Of a stretch of DNA of 22,648 nucleotides, positions 8,401-15,208 are shown piece after piece. The position numbers were made by a program, and so were the translations under genes. The stretch comes from an uncultured Planctomycetaceae bacterium (GTDB taxonomy: Bacteria > Planctomycetota > Planctomycetia > Pirellulales > Pirellulaceae). The notes beneath the pieces are model-generated. The model did no database searches, had not been told where the DNA came from, and saw only the letters and a program-made list of their open reading frames with translations. The stretch lies in contig CAIYOB010001186.1 of NCBI GenBank assembly GCA_903927685.1, positions 1 through 22,648 on the forward strand. Reading direction: 5' to 3'. The stretch's first letter is position 1; the number at the start of each line of letters is the position of its first letter.

Positions 8401-9917
8401 GCCGCGTCGCTGCCGCGGACGGAAGCGCCGTGCGCCCGCCAGACGTGCGTCCCGGCGACGGGCATGTACGGCGACTTGGGGTTGGGCAGCGTGGGCAACA
8501 CTTCCTCGTACCGCGGGGCCAGCGTGACGAAGAACCGCTCGAAACAGTCGTTGCGTTTCCCGTCGGTCTTGGGAACGTACCGCACGCCGCCCTGGTAACT
8601 CGTCCGGCCCTCCTGCACCGCGTTCGCGGAGAACGGAACGGAGGCGTTCGAGAGGTGCCAGTCGGTATTGCCGGTGAGGAACAGCGGTTGGTCCGCGGGG
8701 CCGCTGACCGCGACCGCCGGGCGGTCCGACGCCTGATGGCCATAGTGATAGAAGGGGTTGGTCACGCAGCGCGGGTTGTCCAGTCCCTCGGCGTGTCCGT
8801 ACCGCACCTCGGCCACGTCCCCTCCCGGCGCGGCCGTGTCAATCACCAGCGACTTGTTCCACAGGCGGAAGGTGTAAGTGACCTGGGCCGACACGCCCCC
8901 CGCGCTCGCCTGCCATTTCGAAATCACGTTCTGGCCGTCCAATGTCGTCCCCAGCGGTTCGAGCTTCTCCGCGGCGACCGCTTGGCCGTCAACCGCCAGT
9001 CGCACGCCGCCGTCCACCAGCGGGCGGATCTCCGGGCCCTGGCCCCAGCGCGCCGTCAGATCCGACCAGGTTCCCGTGCGGGGCGCCAGTGTATACGTCA
9101 GCGTCCCGTCGCTGCCGACGTAGGTCAAGACGAAATTCGTTCCCTCCTGCCGCACCGTCGTCTGGAAGTCCTGGACCAAGTTGTCGGGCAGGATCGTCTC
9201 CGGCCTGGTCGGAAACGGCAGCTTGCCGGGGCCGGTGTTGGTTCCGCTGCCTTGACCCGGGAACATCGCGATCCCCCGCTCCGGCCGCGGCTCGAAGGTC
9301 AGCGGCGGGAACTGCTCGGTGAAGACCGCCAGGTTGTCAAAGAACAGCACGCGGTCTTCCTTGTTCCGCCCGTTGGCGATCTCCAGGCCCGCGAAGCTCG
9401 CTCCGTCCTTGACCATTGCGATCTGCTCGGGAGTCAGGCGCCGGCTGCACAGGAACCACTCCTCCCAGGTCACGGTGGTCAGCGGCACGTTCACCGCGCG
9501 GCCTTGCGCGTCGAGGAACTTGGCGGTAATCGACACCATCGGCGTGCTCGCGTTGGGCGCGTACGACCAGTTGTTGCCGTACACCCACAGGCTGACCGCC
9601 TCGAACGCCTGGCCGACGGGCAGAGGCTGGCGCGGTGCGATCAGATAGGTCGGTCCCGCGCCGGTCGCTCGGTAGGTGAACTTGGCGACGTACTTGTCCC
9701 ACAACTGCTGCTCGCGCGTGCGGACGAGGCTGGCGGCCGAGTTGCCGGTCCGGACCGTCCAGCCGTCCATGTTCTCGAAGTCGACCAGCGGCGGATGGTC
9801 GTCCTGGAACCGGTTCGCCCAGTCCATCTCGTAAGGCCGCTTGCCGACGGCTTCGTCGGCCCCGCAGGCGGCCGTCCCAAGCGACAACAGCACAGACAGA
9901 CCGATGGCAATACGCAT
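5493..9917 (-). CDS. Large secreted glycosidase-like protein (1474 aa)
   Basis: The start is ATG at 9917 with AAAGGTG upstream. MRIAIGLSVLLSLGTAACGA is a signal peptide; the TAAC is a poor lipobox, so export by signal peptidase I is likelier. Residues ~60-210 look like a carbohydrate-binding beta-sandwich. Residues ~480-840 look like an alpha/beta-barrel of the GH101/GH129-like kind: STAYCDVHTAVAPW places Asp633 and GPVYSEGNHHFY places Glu681 as candidate nucleophile and acid/base (inference). The ~430 C-terminal residues read as beta-rich accessory domains; HYDTGMCVRGGRETGDFGA resembles NPCBM/jelly-roll sequence. The likely role is cleavage of an extracellular glycan or glycoprotein. A palindromic element is inserted in frame at residues ~1037-1065. 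The antisense frame is also long and open, but only this strand has a signal peptide, ribosome-binding site and plausible protein sequence. The exact family is unproven. Confidence 0.88.
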   Translation of the reverse strand: MRIAIGLSVLLSLGTAACGADEAVGKRPYEMDWANRFQDDHPPLVDFENMDGWTVRTGNSAASLVRTREQQLWDKYVAKFTYRATGAGPTYLIAPRQPLPVGQAFEAVSLWVYGNNWSYAPNASTPMVSITAKFLDAQGRAVNVPLTTVTWEEWFLCSRRLTPEQIAMVKDGASFAGLEIANGRNKEDRVLFFDNLAVFTEQFPPLTFEPRPERGIAMFPGQGSGTNTGPGKLPFPTRPETILPDNLVQDFQTTVRQEGTNFVLTYVGSDGTLTYTLAPRTGTWSDLTARWGQGPEIRPLVDGGVRLAVDGQAVAAEKLEPLGTTLDGQNVISKWQASAGGVSAQVTYTFRLWNKSLVIDTAAPGGDVAEVRYGHAEGLDNPRCVTNPFYHYGHQASDRPAVAVSGPADQPLFLTGNTDWHLSNASVPFSANAVQEGRTSYQGGVRYVPKTDGKRNDCFERFFVTLAPRYEEVLPTLPNPKSPYMPVAGTHVWRAHGASVRGSDAAYWTNIWRHGMRECVITDHETGWRDGGESFTFRTRPAPGKGGDQGQFDYARLMQDQLGFVYGPYNNFTDFAPVNEFWSFDLISRTPDNQLQGAWMRCYAPKPARAVEYCAKLAPIIQNKFHFSTAYCDVHTAVAPWERVDYDRRVPGAGTFAATFYSYGEIMLHQKNAWKGPVYSEGNHHFYYSGLTDGNYAQDRGYDIPNNPWLVDLDLRKMHDLNCNFGMGAESMFYGESTPTAGPADKDAYTDRFLAATVAFGHPGFLCSGGLDKTLRGYYLIQQLAASYTQSPVKSIGYLDEAGRLLETSAAIASGAYQRNQIVTEYANGTTTMVNGHKTERMTFGGHELPPNGYCGWTRDRSVFVASTDSGPGTPRHDLCVSPAYIYIDGRGQFTRLDQAASDGIGICRIVGPGQWEIIPYQGADCGFRLPPAKAVALNKDGQELGPAELRVARGLTYAMPAKDAFSYLLTATSGEAQAPAQQPEPRDRGIAGETVPVKLSEEHAVQIPADAKPGQRIWQQLEGQWFDFTVVPLAEVEPALAGQTSGTDCQSVLRTVEPALSGQTLSLRLRSNLAQRETYRVEVLGRSQAAELAPDQPAEVAFDLGPPAEEGAELLAITLTAGKLTQKTERGLRTVRAPQIVVPLPAHYDTGMCVRGGRETGDFGATLGYVVPRSATCGEVTKEALFMHPPYQGQTGYSFAVYDAVTLPQDRPAAIRAVVGKGDGSDPGDGILYRLAVKDPSGAKTVVAEQTVLRHEWRPIEADLSRWAGQTVRVQLISDVGTQDNSSGDWACWAEMRIESLQPVLQRTLEPSGEAYRREPPPLPLAGVTVNQLRKARRGWLHYDGNGFSGGGAYGCFAVLNGVNMGLMTPAGGDETRGIWATDVTMPLTPEALVTLGRHNMFAVSDPNKDWFKIRRFWIELELADGRKISSDIAAATFTQPPGWAYAEGVLVPHGQDITVDLWFAVQPAPTLP
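6724..6810. repeat. Palindromic element flanked by 27-bp direct repeats inside a CDS
   Basis: The copies at 6724-6750 and 6784-6810 match at 25 of 27 positions, with a period of exactly 60 bp, so the host reading frame is preserved. Between them lies a perfect inverted repeat: GGACGGATTG (6758-6767), one central G, and CAATCCGTCC (6769-6778). In the host protein this reads VEPALAGQT, then TDCQSVLRT, then VEPALSGQT. TDCQSVL-type strings are, from memory, common inserts in planctomycete proteins, which suggests a mobile or replicating mini-repeat. The structure is seen directly; mobility is inferred. Confidence 0.85.
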
Positions 9918-10149
9918 GGGAACACCTTTCCCTTGTTATTCGCCGCGGCCCAGCGCGCCGCGGCGAGAAACGATTCTTGAACCACTGACCTGGGCATCGA
10001 GTCGGTCGGCAGGAGCAACCGGCTGCCGCCGCCGACAGGCCACATTGTAGCCGACGCGGCAGGCCCGCACAGCGATGGGAGGTCCGTTGAAGCCAAGTTC
10101 GTCGTCTAGCCTGGAGCACGCGCAGAGACCGCTTGAACAAACGTCGCCA

Positions 10150-10163
10150 CGATCGTACGATCG
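10150..10163. repeat. 14-bp perfect palindrome
   Basis: CGATCGTACGATCG reads identically on both strands. It could be an operator-type dimer site for the divergent gene pair or just repeat debris; no partner regulator is visible. Confidence 0.35.
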
Positions 10164-10179
10164 ACTCGCATCTGGTGGG

Positions 10180-10222
10180 CCGTAGCAACGCCTACGAGAT
10201 GACTGTTCGGTTTGTCATCTCG
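10180..10222. repeat. Double hairpin repeat
   Basis: CGTAG (10181-10185) pairs with CTACG (10192-10196). Overlapping it, CGAGATGAC (10195-10203) pairs perfectly with GTCATCTCG (10214-10222) across a 10-base loop. The segment begins with the 12-mer CCGTAGCAACGC, also present at 5444-5455. Confidence 0.55.
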
Positions 10223-10266
10223 CCCCTCACCCCAGCCGCCCCCCCAACGTACAGGGGCGCGGGAAT
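10222..10266. repeat. Degenerate copy of a dispersed 'PLTPALSPEYRGEG'-type repeat
   Basis: One frame reads PLTPAAPPTYRGAG. This is very close to the PLTPALSPEYRGEG string that I recall as frequently and spuriously translated from a dispersed palindromic repeat in planctomycete and other genomes. The arms GCCCCT (10222-10227) and AGGGGC (10253-10258) are complementary. It is noncoding here. Confidence 0.5.
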
Positions 10267-10368
10267 TGTTCCGTGAGCATTGCGAGGCGAGATCTTTCGG
10301 TGGGCATAACATCGCAGGTTGCGGGGGCCGCGACGAATCGCCATGCCAACCGCGTAGGAGACTGAGCA

Positions 10369-12165
10369 ATGTTGAATCCTTGGCTTCGACGAAACGTGCG
10401 GGGCGGGCGAATGCACTCGGCCCTGCTGCTGTGCGTATTCGCCGGATGCGAGGCGAACCCACCGACGGCTGTTCACTCTCAGGCATCCCCCTGGGCCGTT
10501 GAACCCCGGGTGACGCACTTCATGCTGACTCCCGATGGTTCCAGCCTGATCGTCCGGTCTTCGTCAGGGATCGTGCAGCTTGTCAACGTCGCCAGCCACG
10601 TCGAGACAGCCCGAGTCCCGTACGTCGGGCCGGTATGCGCGGTGGGAATGACTTCGGACGGAAGGCATCTTGTGGGCAGCCAGAGCGAGTCGCCGGGCAA
10701 GGGATTTGCGAGCGAGGACCGCATCGAGGTTCGAAGCGTCCCGTCGGGTGAGACGATCGCAACGGTCAAGAACGCGCAGACGCTTGCATTCACGCCTGAT
10801 GGAAACCACGTCATCATCGACATCGGCGCCGGCAGATTTGCTCGGAGACGGATCAGTGACCTGACGGACAAGCTGGAATTCCGCGCTGGCGACATCAAGT
10901 ACCTGAAGAAAACCAAGTTCTTTTCACCCCGGCCAAACGACACGACGTTGATCGTCGCCGACGAAGTTGGGTACGTTCATCTGGTGGATTGGAAGATGGG
11001 CAAACCGGTTCAACAGCGAGTGCTCCTGCTCCCCTTTCCCAGCACCTGCGCCGTACACCGGGCCGGCACGCTGATTGCGGCGGGAAGTGGCGTCGCACGC
11101 GATGACCAACGGCACGCCTTCCACGGCATCAAGGTCTGGGACTTTGAGCACCAACGCGAGGCTCAGTCATGGACCGTACCTGACGCGAGCGGTGTGGTTG
11201 CACTCGCTTTCCTCGATGAAACTCGCGTCGTATCCAGCGATCAGCAGGCGAATGTGGATCTCTGGACCAGCGGTCGCCGCGCCCCCCGCCGTCTCTACAC
11301 GCATTCGGCAGGCATCGTTTCGTTGCTCACGCTCCCCGGCAAGGATTGCCTGGTTTTCCTGGACCGCAATGGTTCACTGTATGAACTGCCTGTTCCTGAG
11401 GCGGCCCAGTCAGCGAACGATGCAGGGGTTCAAGAGACGGCCGCGAGCCCTGATCACCCGTCCCAGCCACCGCCGCTGGCCTTGGACGAAGTGTCACGCC
11501 GCCGCGAGGAGTTCTTCGAGCAGAGCCTCGGCGAATTACCGCAGAACCGCATTCGCGCGGAAAATTTCCCGACCTGCGAGCTATTCGCGATGCAGACGAA
11601 TTTGCCCGACGAGTGCTGGGTCTATGTTACATCCGGCCTGACGAATCGGAACATGAACGTCCGGACCGGCCGGAAAACAGGACTGCTTTCGAATGACCAC
11701 TTTCGCGAGCTTGTGGCCCGGAAGAACCCCGCATTAGGGACTCCCGGCTACGGGTTCGAACTCATCCTTCTCACGCGCCAGAAGGAAGCGTGGCCGCTGG
11801 AATCGCTGCAGAGAGATCTTGCCGACAAGTCGCTCAATACGCTGACGACGAACTTGGTGAACAGAAACTCGGCCATCATTTGGGCGCGCGCCGATAGCGG
11901 TCTCAACTTCCTCGTCACACGAGCGCAATCGCCGCTGCCGGAGAGTTGCGACTTGCCAAACGGACGCCTCGTGCTTCTGGTGATGGTTTCGATCACCGAC
12001 GCAGAAAGAGACTTCGGCTTGAAGCATGGCTTTCGCGAACTGTACGACAAGCTCAGGCAGCTGCCCAATTGGCAGATCAGCCAGCGGGATCGAGCGTCTG
12101 TCGTGGGATCGGCCGCGCCGAGCACACCACCTCCACGGCCTCGAACTCCGGCGCTCCGTTCATGA
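10369..12165 (+). CDS. Lipoprotein with WD40-like propeller and C-terminal SUFU-like domain
   Basis: ATG 10369 follows AGGAG with 8-base spacing. The N-terminus ends in LLLCVFAGC, a plausible lipobox with Cys at about residue 27, so the protein is probably membrane-anchored by lipid. Residues ~45-340 contain WD40/YVTN-like repeats with recurring 'TPDGsslIV', 'TSDGRHLVG' and 'FTPDGNHVII' strands. A Pro/Ala linker precedes residues ~375-575, which resemble Suppressor-of-fused (SUFU, PF05076): FAMQTNLPDECWVYVTSGLT, then GYGFELILLTR (the family's 'GfGFELt.R' block), then GRLVLLVMVSITDAERDFG and a final LYDKL. Bacterial SUFU domains have been proposed as immunity proteins in polymorphic toxin systems, but no toxin gene is seen here. 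The last ~20 residues are Pro/Ala/Ser-rich and may be read-through. The combined architecture suggests a protein-binding surface protein; function is unknown. Confidence 0.85.
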   Translation: MLNPWLRRNVRGGRMHSALLLCVFAGCEANPPTAVHSQASPWAVEPRVTHFMLTPDGSSLIVRSSSGIVQLVNVASHVETARVPYVGPVCAVGMTSDGRHLVGSQSESPGKGFASEDRIEVRSVPSGETIATVKNAQTLAFTPDGNHVIIDIGAGRFARRRISDLTDKLEFRAGDIKYLKKTKFFSPRPNDTTLIVADEVGYVHLVDWKMGKPVQQRVLLLPFPSTCAVHRAGTLIAAGSGVARDDQRHAFHGIKVWDFEHQREAQSWTVPDASGVVALAFLDETRVVSSDQQANVDLWTSGRRAPRRLYTHSAGIVSLLTLPGKDCLVFLDRNGSLYELPVPEAAQSANDAGVQETAASPDHPSQPPPLALDEVSRRREEFFEQSLGELPQNRIRAENFPTCELFAMQTNLPDECWVYVTSGLTNRNMNVRTGRKTGLLSNDHFRELVARKNPALGTPGYGFELILLTRQKEAWPLESLQRDLADKSLNTLTTNLVNRNSAIIWARADSGLNFLVTRAQSPLPESCDLPNGRLVLLVMVSITDAERDFGLKHGFRELYDKLRQLPNWQISQRDRASVVGSAAPSTPPPRPRTPALRS

Positions 12166-12301
12166 GGAAGTCGCCGACGTGCGTGATCTGCTTCCAGGGA
12201 CGATCCCGCGTGGGTTCGGACGGTTGTTTCGTTCGCGGGTTCGCGGGATGTTTCAGCGCCAAGCCGATCAGGACCGAAATCCACGGGCAGGTAGGCATTG
12301 A
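12077..12301 (-). pseudogene. Possible remnant of an unidentified gene, antisense to the WD40-SUFU 3' end
   Basis: The minus-strand frame ending at 12077 reads protein-like over WKQITHVGDFLMNGAPEF and EAVEVVCSAR, with GC-rich third positions. Upstream of this, around 12255-12300, the neighbouring frame looks better (INAYLPVDFGPDRLGAE). This pattern would fit a frameshifted gene fragment converging on the WD40-SUFU gene. I know no family for it and cannot exclude chance. Confidence 0.2.
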
Positions 12302-12516
12302 TCGTGACGTTGCGGAATGCGCGCAACGAGGTTCAAGGGGCGGCCACTTCGAACCTCCGTCTTCGCCCGTTGAAGTCGATACCACGGCCGCGTGCCGACT
12401 GGTAGACTGGCGGGGAAATTCGGAACGTCGTCCCGCGCGTGCGGCTGGAATCACGTGCGGACAATGCAACACGGCGGTCCGGCGTGCGAAGCTCGGACAG
12501 AAGGAGACGCTCGATC
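12166..12516. other. Intergenic region before the beta-helix gene
   Basis: These 351 bp hold no convincing plus-strand gene. The left third carries the possible minus-strand remnant described separately. TAGACT at 12404-12409 is a -10-like box without a good -35. The Shine-Dalgarno AAGGAG of the next gene is at 12501-12506. No clear terminator is seen. Confidence 0.5.
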
Positions 12517-14799
12517 ATGGTTAGCGAGAATCCGCGAAGACTTGATCTGCTTCGGCATTTCCTCGGTGTCGCAATGTTGTGCGGCGGTGGGGCCGCGAGG
12601 GCGGAAGAAGCTCGGATTCCCGTCCTAACCTGGGAACCACGCTCAGATTGGATGAACGTGCGTGACTCGGGAGCCCGCGGGGACGGCACGGCGGACGACA
12701 CGGCGGCCATCCAGGCGGTTTTCGATCGCACCCCGGAGACGAACGACAACTACGCCGAGTCGTTGCGTCATCGAGTCGTGTACTTCCCCGCGGGACGCTA
12801 TCGGCTGACCAAGACCCTGGTCCTGGCGAAATCCCACGGGGCCTGGTTGGTCGGACACGGCCGCGAGACCGTGCTGGTCTGGGACGGACCGCCGCAGGGC
12901 GTCATGCTGTGGAACAACGGCGCCACCTATGCCCGCTACGAGGGACTGACCTGGGACGGCCAAGGCAAAGCGGCGGTGGGGGTCGAGCACAAGTCGATGC
13001 ACTACTACGAGACGTCCATGCGCTACCAGCACTGTGCGTTCCTCAACTGTACCGAGCACGGCGTGCTGGTCGGCCGCGGGGACGAGCAGGTGGCCACGGC
13101 CGAGATGTGGTTCCGCAACTGCCTGTTCCGCCACTGCGGGCACGGCGTGACCTTCGGCAACTTCAACGATTACGACAACACGTTCGACGGTTGCCAGTTC
13201 GAGGACTGCGGCGTGGGCCTGAACAGCGTCAAGGGCAACTTCTATTTGCGCGCCAGCCACTTCCTGCGCAGCCGTGAGTGCGACGTCCAACAGCTGTCGC
13301 CGTCACACGCCAGTTCCCTGCGTTTCTGTACGTCGCAGGGCTCCGCCTGTTTCTTTCGCACCATGCGCTGGGGGCACCTGGCCATGAAGATCCAGGATTG
13401 CCAGGTGTCTGGCTGGACGGCCCCGGACGGCGCGATCCAGCTCGGGCACCGCGGGCCGACCACGATCTTCGACTGCGTCTTCCGCGACCCGCCCAGCGGC
13501 GAAGCGCCGATCCGGTTGAACAATCCGCCGGAACTGCAGCAGTTGCTGATCGTCAGCAACAACGCCTCGCCCGGCACCGCGCAGGTCGTGGCCCCGGGTC
13601 CGAATTCGCGGATCACGGAAGTGCCGCCAGGGAACCGCGGCGCCACGCTCACCGCTGCGTCGCGGCAGTTCCTGGATGACACGCCCTGGACCAGTCCCAA
13701 GATCTTCGACGCGATCCGCGACTTCGGCGCCCGGGCGGACAACCGAACCGACGACACGGCCGCCGTGCAGGCCTGTCTCGACGCGGCCAAGGCGCATGGC
13801 GGTGGAGCCCTCGCCTATCTGCCGGGCGGGTCGTACAAGATTACCCGCACGTTGCACCTCACGGGCCAGGGATACGGGCTCGGCGGCACCGGCTTTCGCA
13901 GCCTGCTGAGCTGGGCCGGCGACTCAGCGGGGCCGATGCTCCGCATCCACCATCCGCAAGACTTGCGATTGGAACATCTGGTCCTGCAGGGGGCGCCGGA
14001 GACCGTGCGCATTCACCACACCGCCGACCCCGGCGCTTCGTCGATCGGATACGACGGCGTGTACGTTAACGGACTGGAGCCGTGCCGCACGGGCTTGTGG
14101 TGCGACCGTCTGCCGGCCGGCGCGGTGGTGCTGATGGGGCACGTCATCGGCAACATCCGCCTGACCGATTGCGGGCCCGCGACCATACTGTGCGCCCAGC
14201 ATTACTATTCGCTCACGTTGGAAGGCGCCGCGCAGCCCAAGACGGGCATCGCCGGCTTCCTATTCCACAATGACGCCTGCCACAACTATGCGTTGGACGT
14301 GCTGGACAACCAGGATGTGATCGTCGCGGATTTCTATTCCGAGTCGAACCAGCGATACCTGCTGGCGGTCGGACAGCCGGGGCAAGGCCCGGGCCGCGTG
14401 ACCATCGGCGCCTCCAAGATCAGCACCGTGGACCGCGAGGCGATGACTATCCGGAATTACGAGGGCCGGATCTTCGTGGGCGGCGGCGACGGCTGGTGGC
14501 AGTCGGACACCAGTCAACCGCTCGAACTGGTCCACGAGGGCCAGCGCCCGGTGGATTTCGTAATCGCCGGCCAGATGTGGTGGCGGAGCGAACCGCTGCG
14601 GAAATTTGGGCCGGGGTTGCGCTACGCGAGCGTGGAGAGCCTGCTGATGGAGAACCAGTACCCGGAGTACAACCAGAAGTCGCTGGCCAACGAGAGCACG
14701 CCGACCAGCCAAGCTGCGTTCAGCGCCGCGTTGGACGATTTCCGCGAACTGGGAGCTCAGTACTTGAGGTATTACTTCGGCTCGCCGTCGGCACAATAG
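12517..14799 (+). CDS. Secreted protein with two tandem pectate-lyase-type beta-helix modules
   Basis: ATG 12517 follows AAGGAG by 10 bases. HFLGVAMLCGGGAARAEE gives a signal peptide with cleavage expected after ARA. The protein has 760 residues. Module 1 opens at about residue 47 with MNVRDSGARGDGTADDTAAI, and module 2 at about residue 405 with IRDFGARADNRTDDTAAVQA. Each is the 'v.dfGAkgDG.tDDTaAiqaa' signature of the Pectate_lyase_3/GH28-related family (PF12708). Each is followed by a '.v.lPaG.Y.it.tl.l' strand and irregular beta-helix coils. Such proteins bind or cleave polysaccharides outside the cytoplasm; no specific catalytic residues can be assigned. The duplicated openings suggest an internal gene duplication. 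It stands apart from the convergent operon downstream. The frame upstream to 12439 is open, but it is basic and lacks a ribosome-binding site, so it was not used. Confidence 0.9.
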   Translation: MVSENPRRLDLLRHFLGVAMLCGGGAARAEEARIPVLTWEPRSDWMNVRDSGARGDGTADDTAAIQAVFDRTPETNDNYAESLRHRVVYFPAGRYRLTKTLVLAKSHGAWLVGHGRETVLVWDGPPQGVMLWNNGATYARYEGLTWDGQGKAAVGVEHKSMHYYETSMRYQHCAFLNCTEHGVLVGRGDEQVATAEMWFRNCLFRHCGHGVTFGNFNDYDNTFDGCQFEDCGVGLNSVKGNFYLRASHFLRSRECDVQQLSPSHASSLRFCTSQGSACFFRTMRWGHLAMKIQDCQVSGWTAPDGAIQLGHRGPTTIFDCVFRDPPSGEAPIRLNNPPELQQLLIVSNNASPGTAQVVAPGPNSRITEVPPGNRGATLTAASRQFLDDTPWTSPKIFDAIRDFGARADNRTDDTAAVQACLDAAKAHGGGALAYLPGGSYKITRTLHLTGQGYGLGGTGFRSLLSWAGDSAGPMLRIHHPQDLRLEHLVLQGAPETVRIHHTADPGASSIGYDGVYVNGLEPCRTGLWCDRLPAGAVVLMGHVIGNIRLTDCGPATILCAQHYYSLTLEGAAQPKTGIAGFLFHNDACHNYALDVLDNQDVIVADFYSESNQRYLLAVGQPGQGPGRVTIGASKISTVDREAMTIRNYEGRIFVGGGDGWWQSDTSQPLELVHEGQRPVDFVIAGQMWWRSEPLRKFGPGLRYASVESLLMENQYPEYNQKSLANESTPTSQAAFSAALDDFRELGAQYLRYYFGSPSAQ

Positions 14800-15208
14800 A
14801 CGCGACGCACGTCTGAAGCAGGGCAGCGTGCGATCCCCTCGCTTGCAGGCGCCAGGGCCGGCGGTCGCACTCGTCTTGAGCGCAGCGTTGTTGATGGACT
14901 TCTTGCTGATGACCTCGGCCACCCAGCGAGGTTCTTTGGCCGAATCGGCCTCACCGTGTTGGCGATTGGCTGCATGGTGATCCTGGCCCTCGGCACGTCA
15001 GGCCCGAATCCGCGCGCCCCCGTCCCGACCAGGACCCCGGCACCAGGACGCGCGATTCTCGGAGGGGCTCCCCAGTCAATCGGACCGCGGACGCCCCGAC
15101 CCGGCCAGACCCCAGATTCCCACGCGTCCTCCGCAGCGCCGATCTCCGATCCAATCGCCCCAGACGTCGTGGAACGCGAAACCCATCACAGCAATGCCCC
15201 ATGCTGAC
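14800..15208. other. Intergenic region between convergent genes, with an open frame in phase with the upstream gene
   Basis: After TAG 14797-14799 the same frame stays open to 15207. It contains a membrane-like stretch (RIGLTVLAIGCMVILALG, about 14938-14991) and then a Pro-rich tail. The only plausible starts are GTG 14956 and later codons, which would cut into the helix, and no ribosome-binding site is visible. It could be a decayed small gene or a noncoding region that happens to be open. No T-run terminator was found. Confidence 0.3.

Larger units (their letters stand above)
9918..10368. other. Divergent intergenic region, rich in inverted repeats
   Basis: These 451 bp separate the divergent glycosidase-like and WD40-SUFU genes, so both promoters must lie here or in the flanks. 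No coding sequence is convincing. The right half (10150-10266) holds a run of separate inverted repeats listed individually. The WD40-SUFU Shine-Dalgarno AGGAG is at 10356-10360. Confidence 0.6.

Noticed and set aside
7173..9980. A 935-codon open frame on the plus strand opposite the glycosidase-like gene
   Set aside because: It is an antisense shadow caused by GC-rich codon bias. Its product is Arg/Val/Pro-rich with no domain, while the minus strand has a signal peptide, ribosome-binding site and coherent protein.
10075..10092. GGGAGGTCCGTTGAAG here resembles GGGAGGCCCGTTGAAG at 21151-21166, suggesting a shared RNA motif
   Set aside because: A 15-of-16 match is expected a few times by chance in a window this size, and the flanking sequence does not align convincingly.
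10369..12165. Toxin-immunity locus around the SUFU-like domain
   Set aside because: No polymorphic toxin, Rhs/YD repeats or secretion marker lies nearby, and the protein appears to be an exported lipoprotein.
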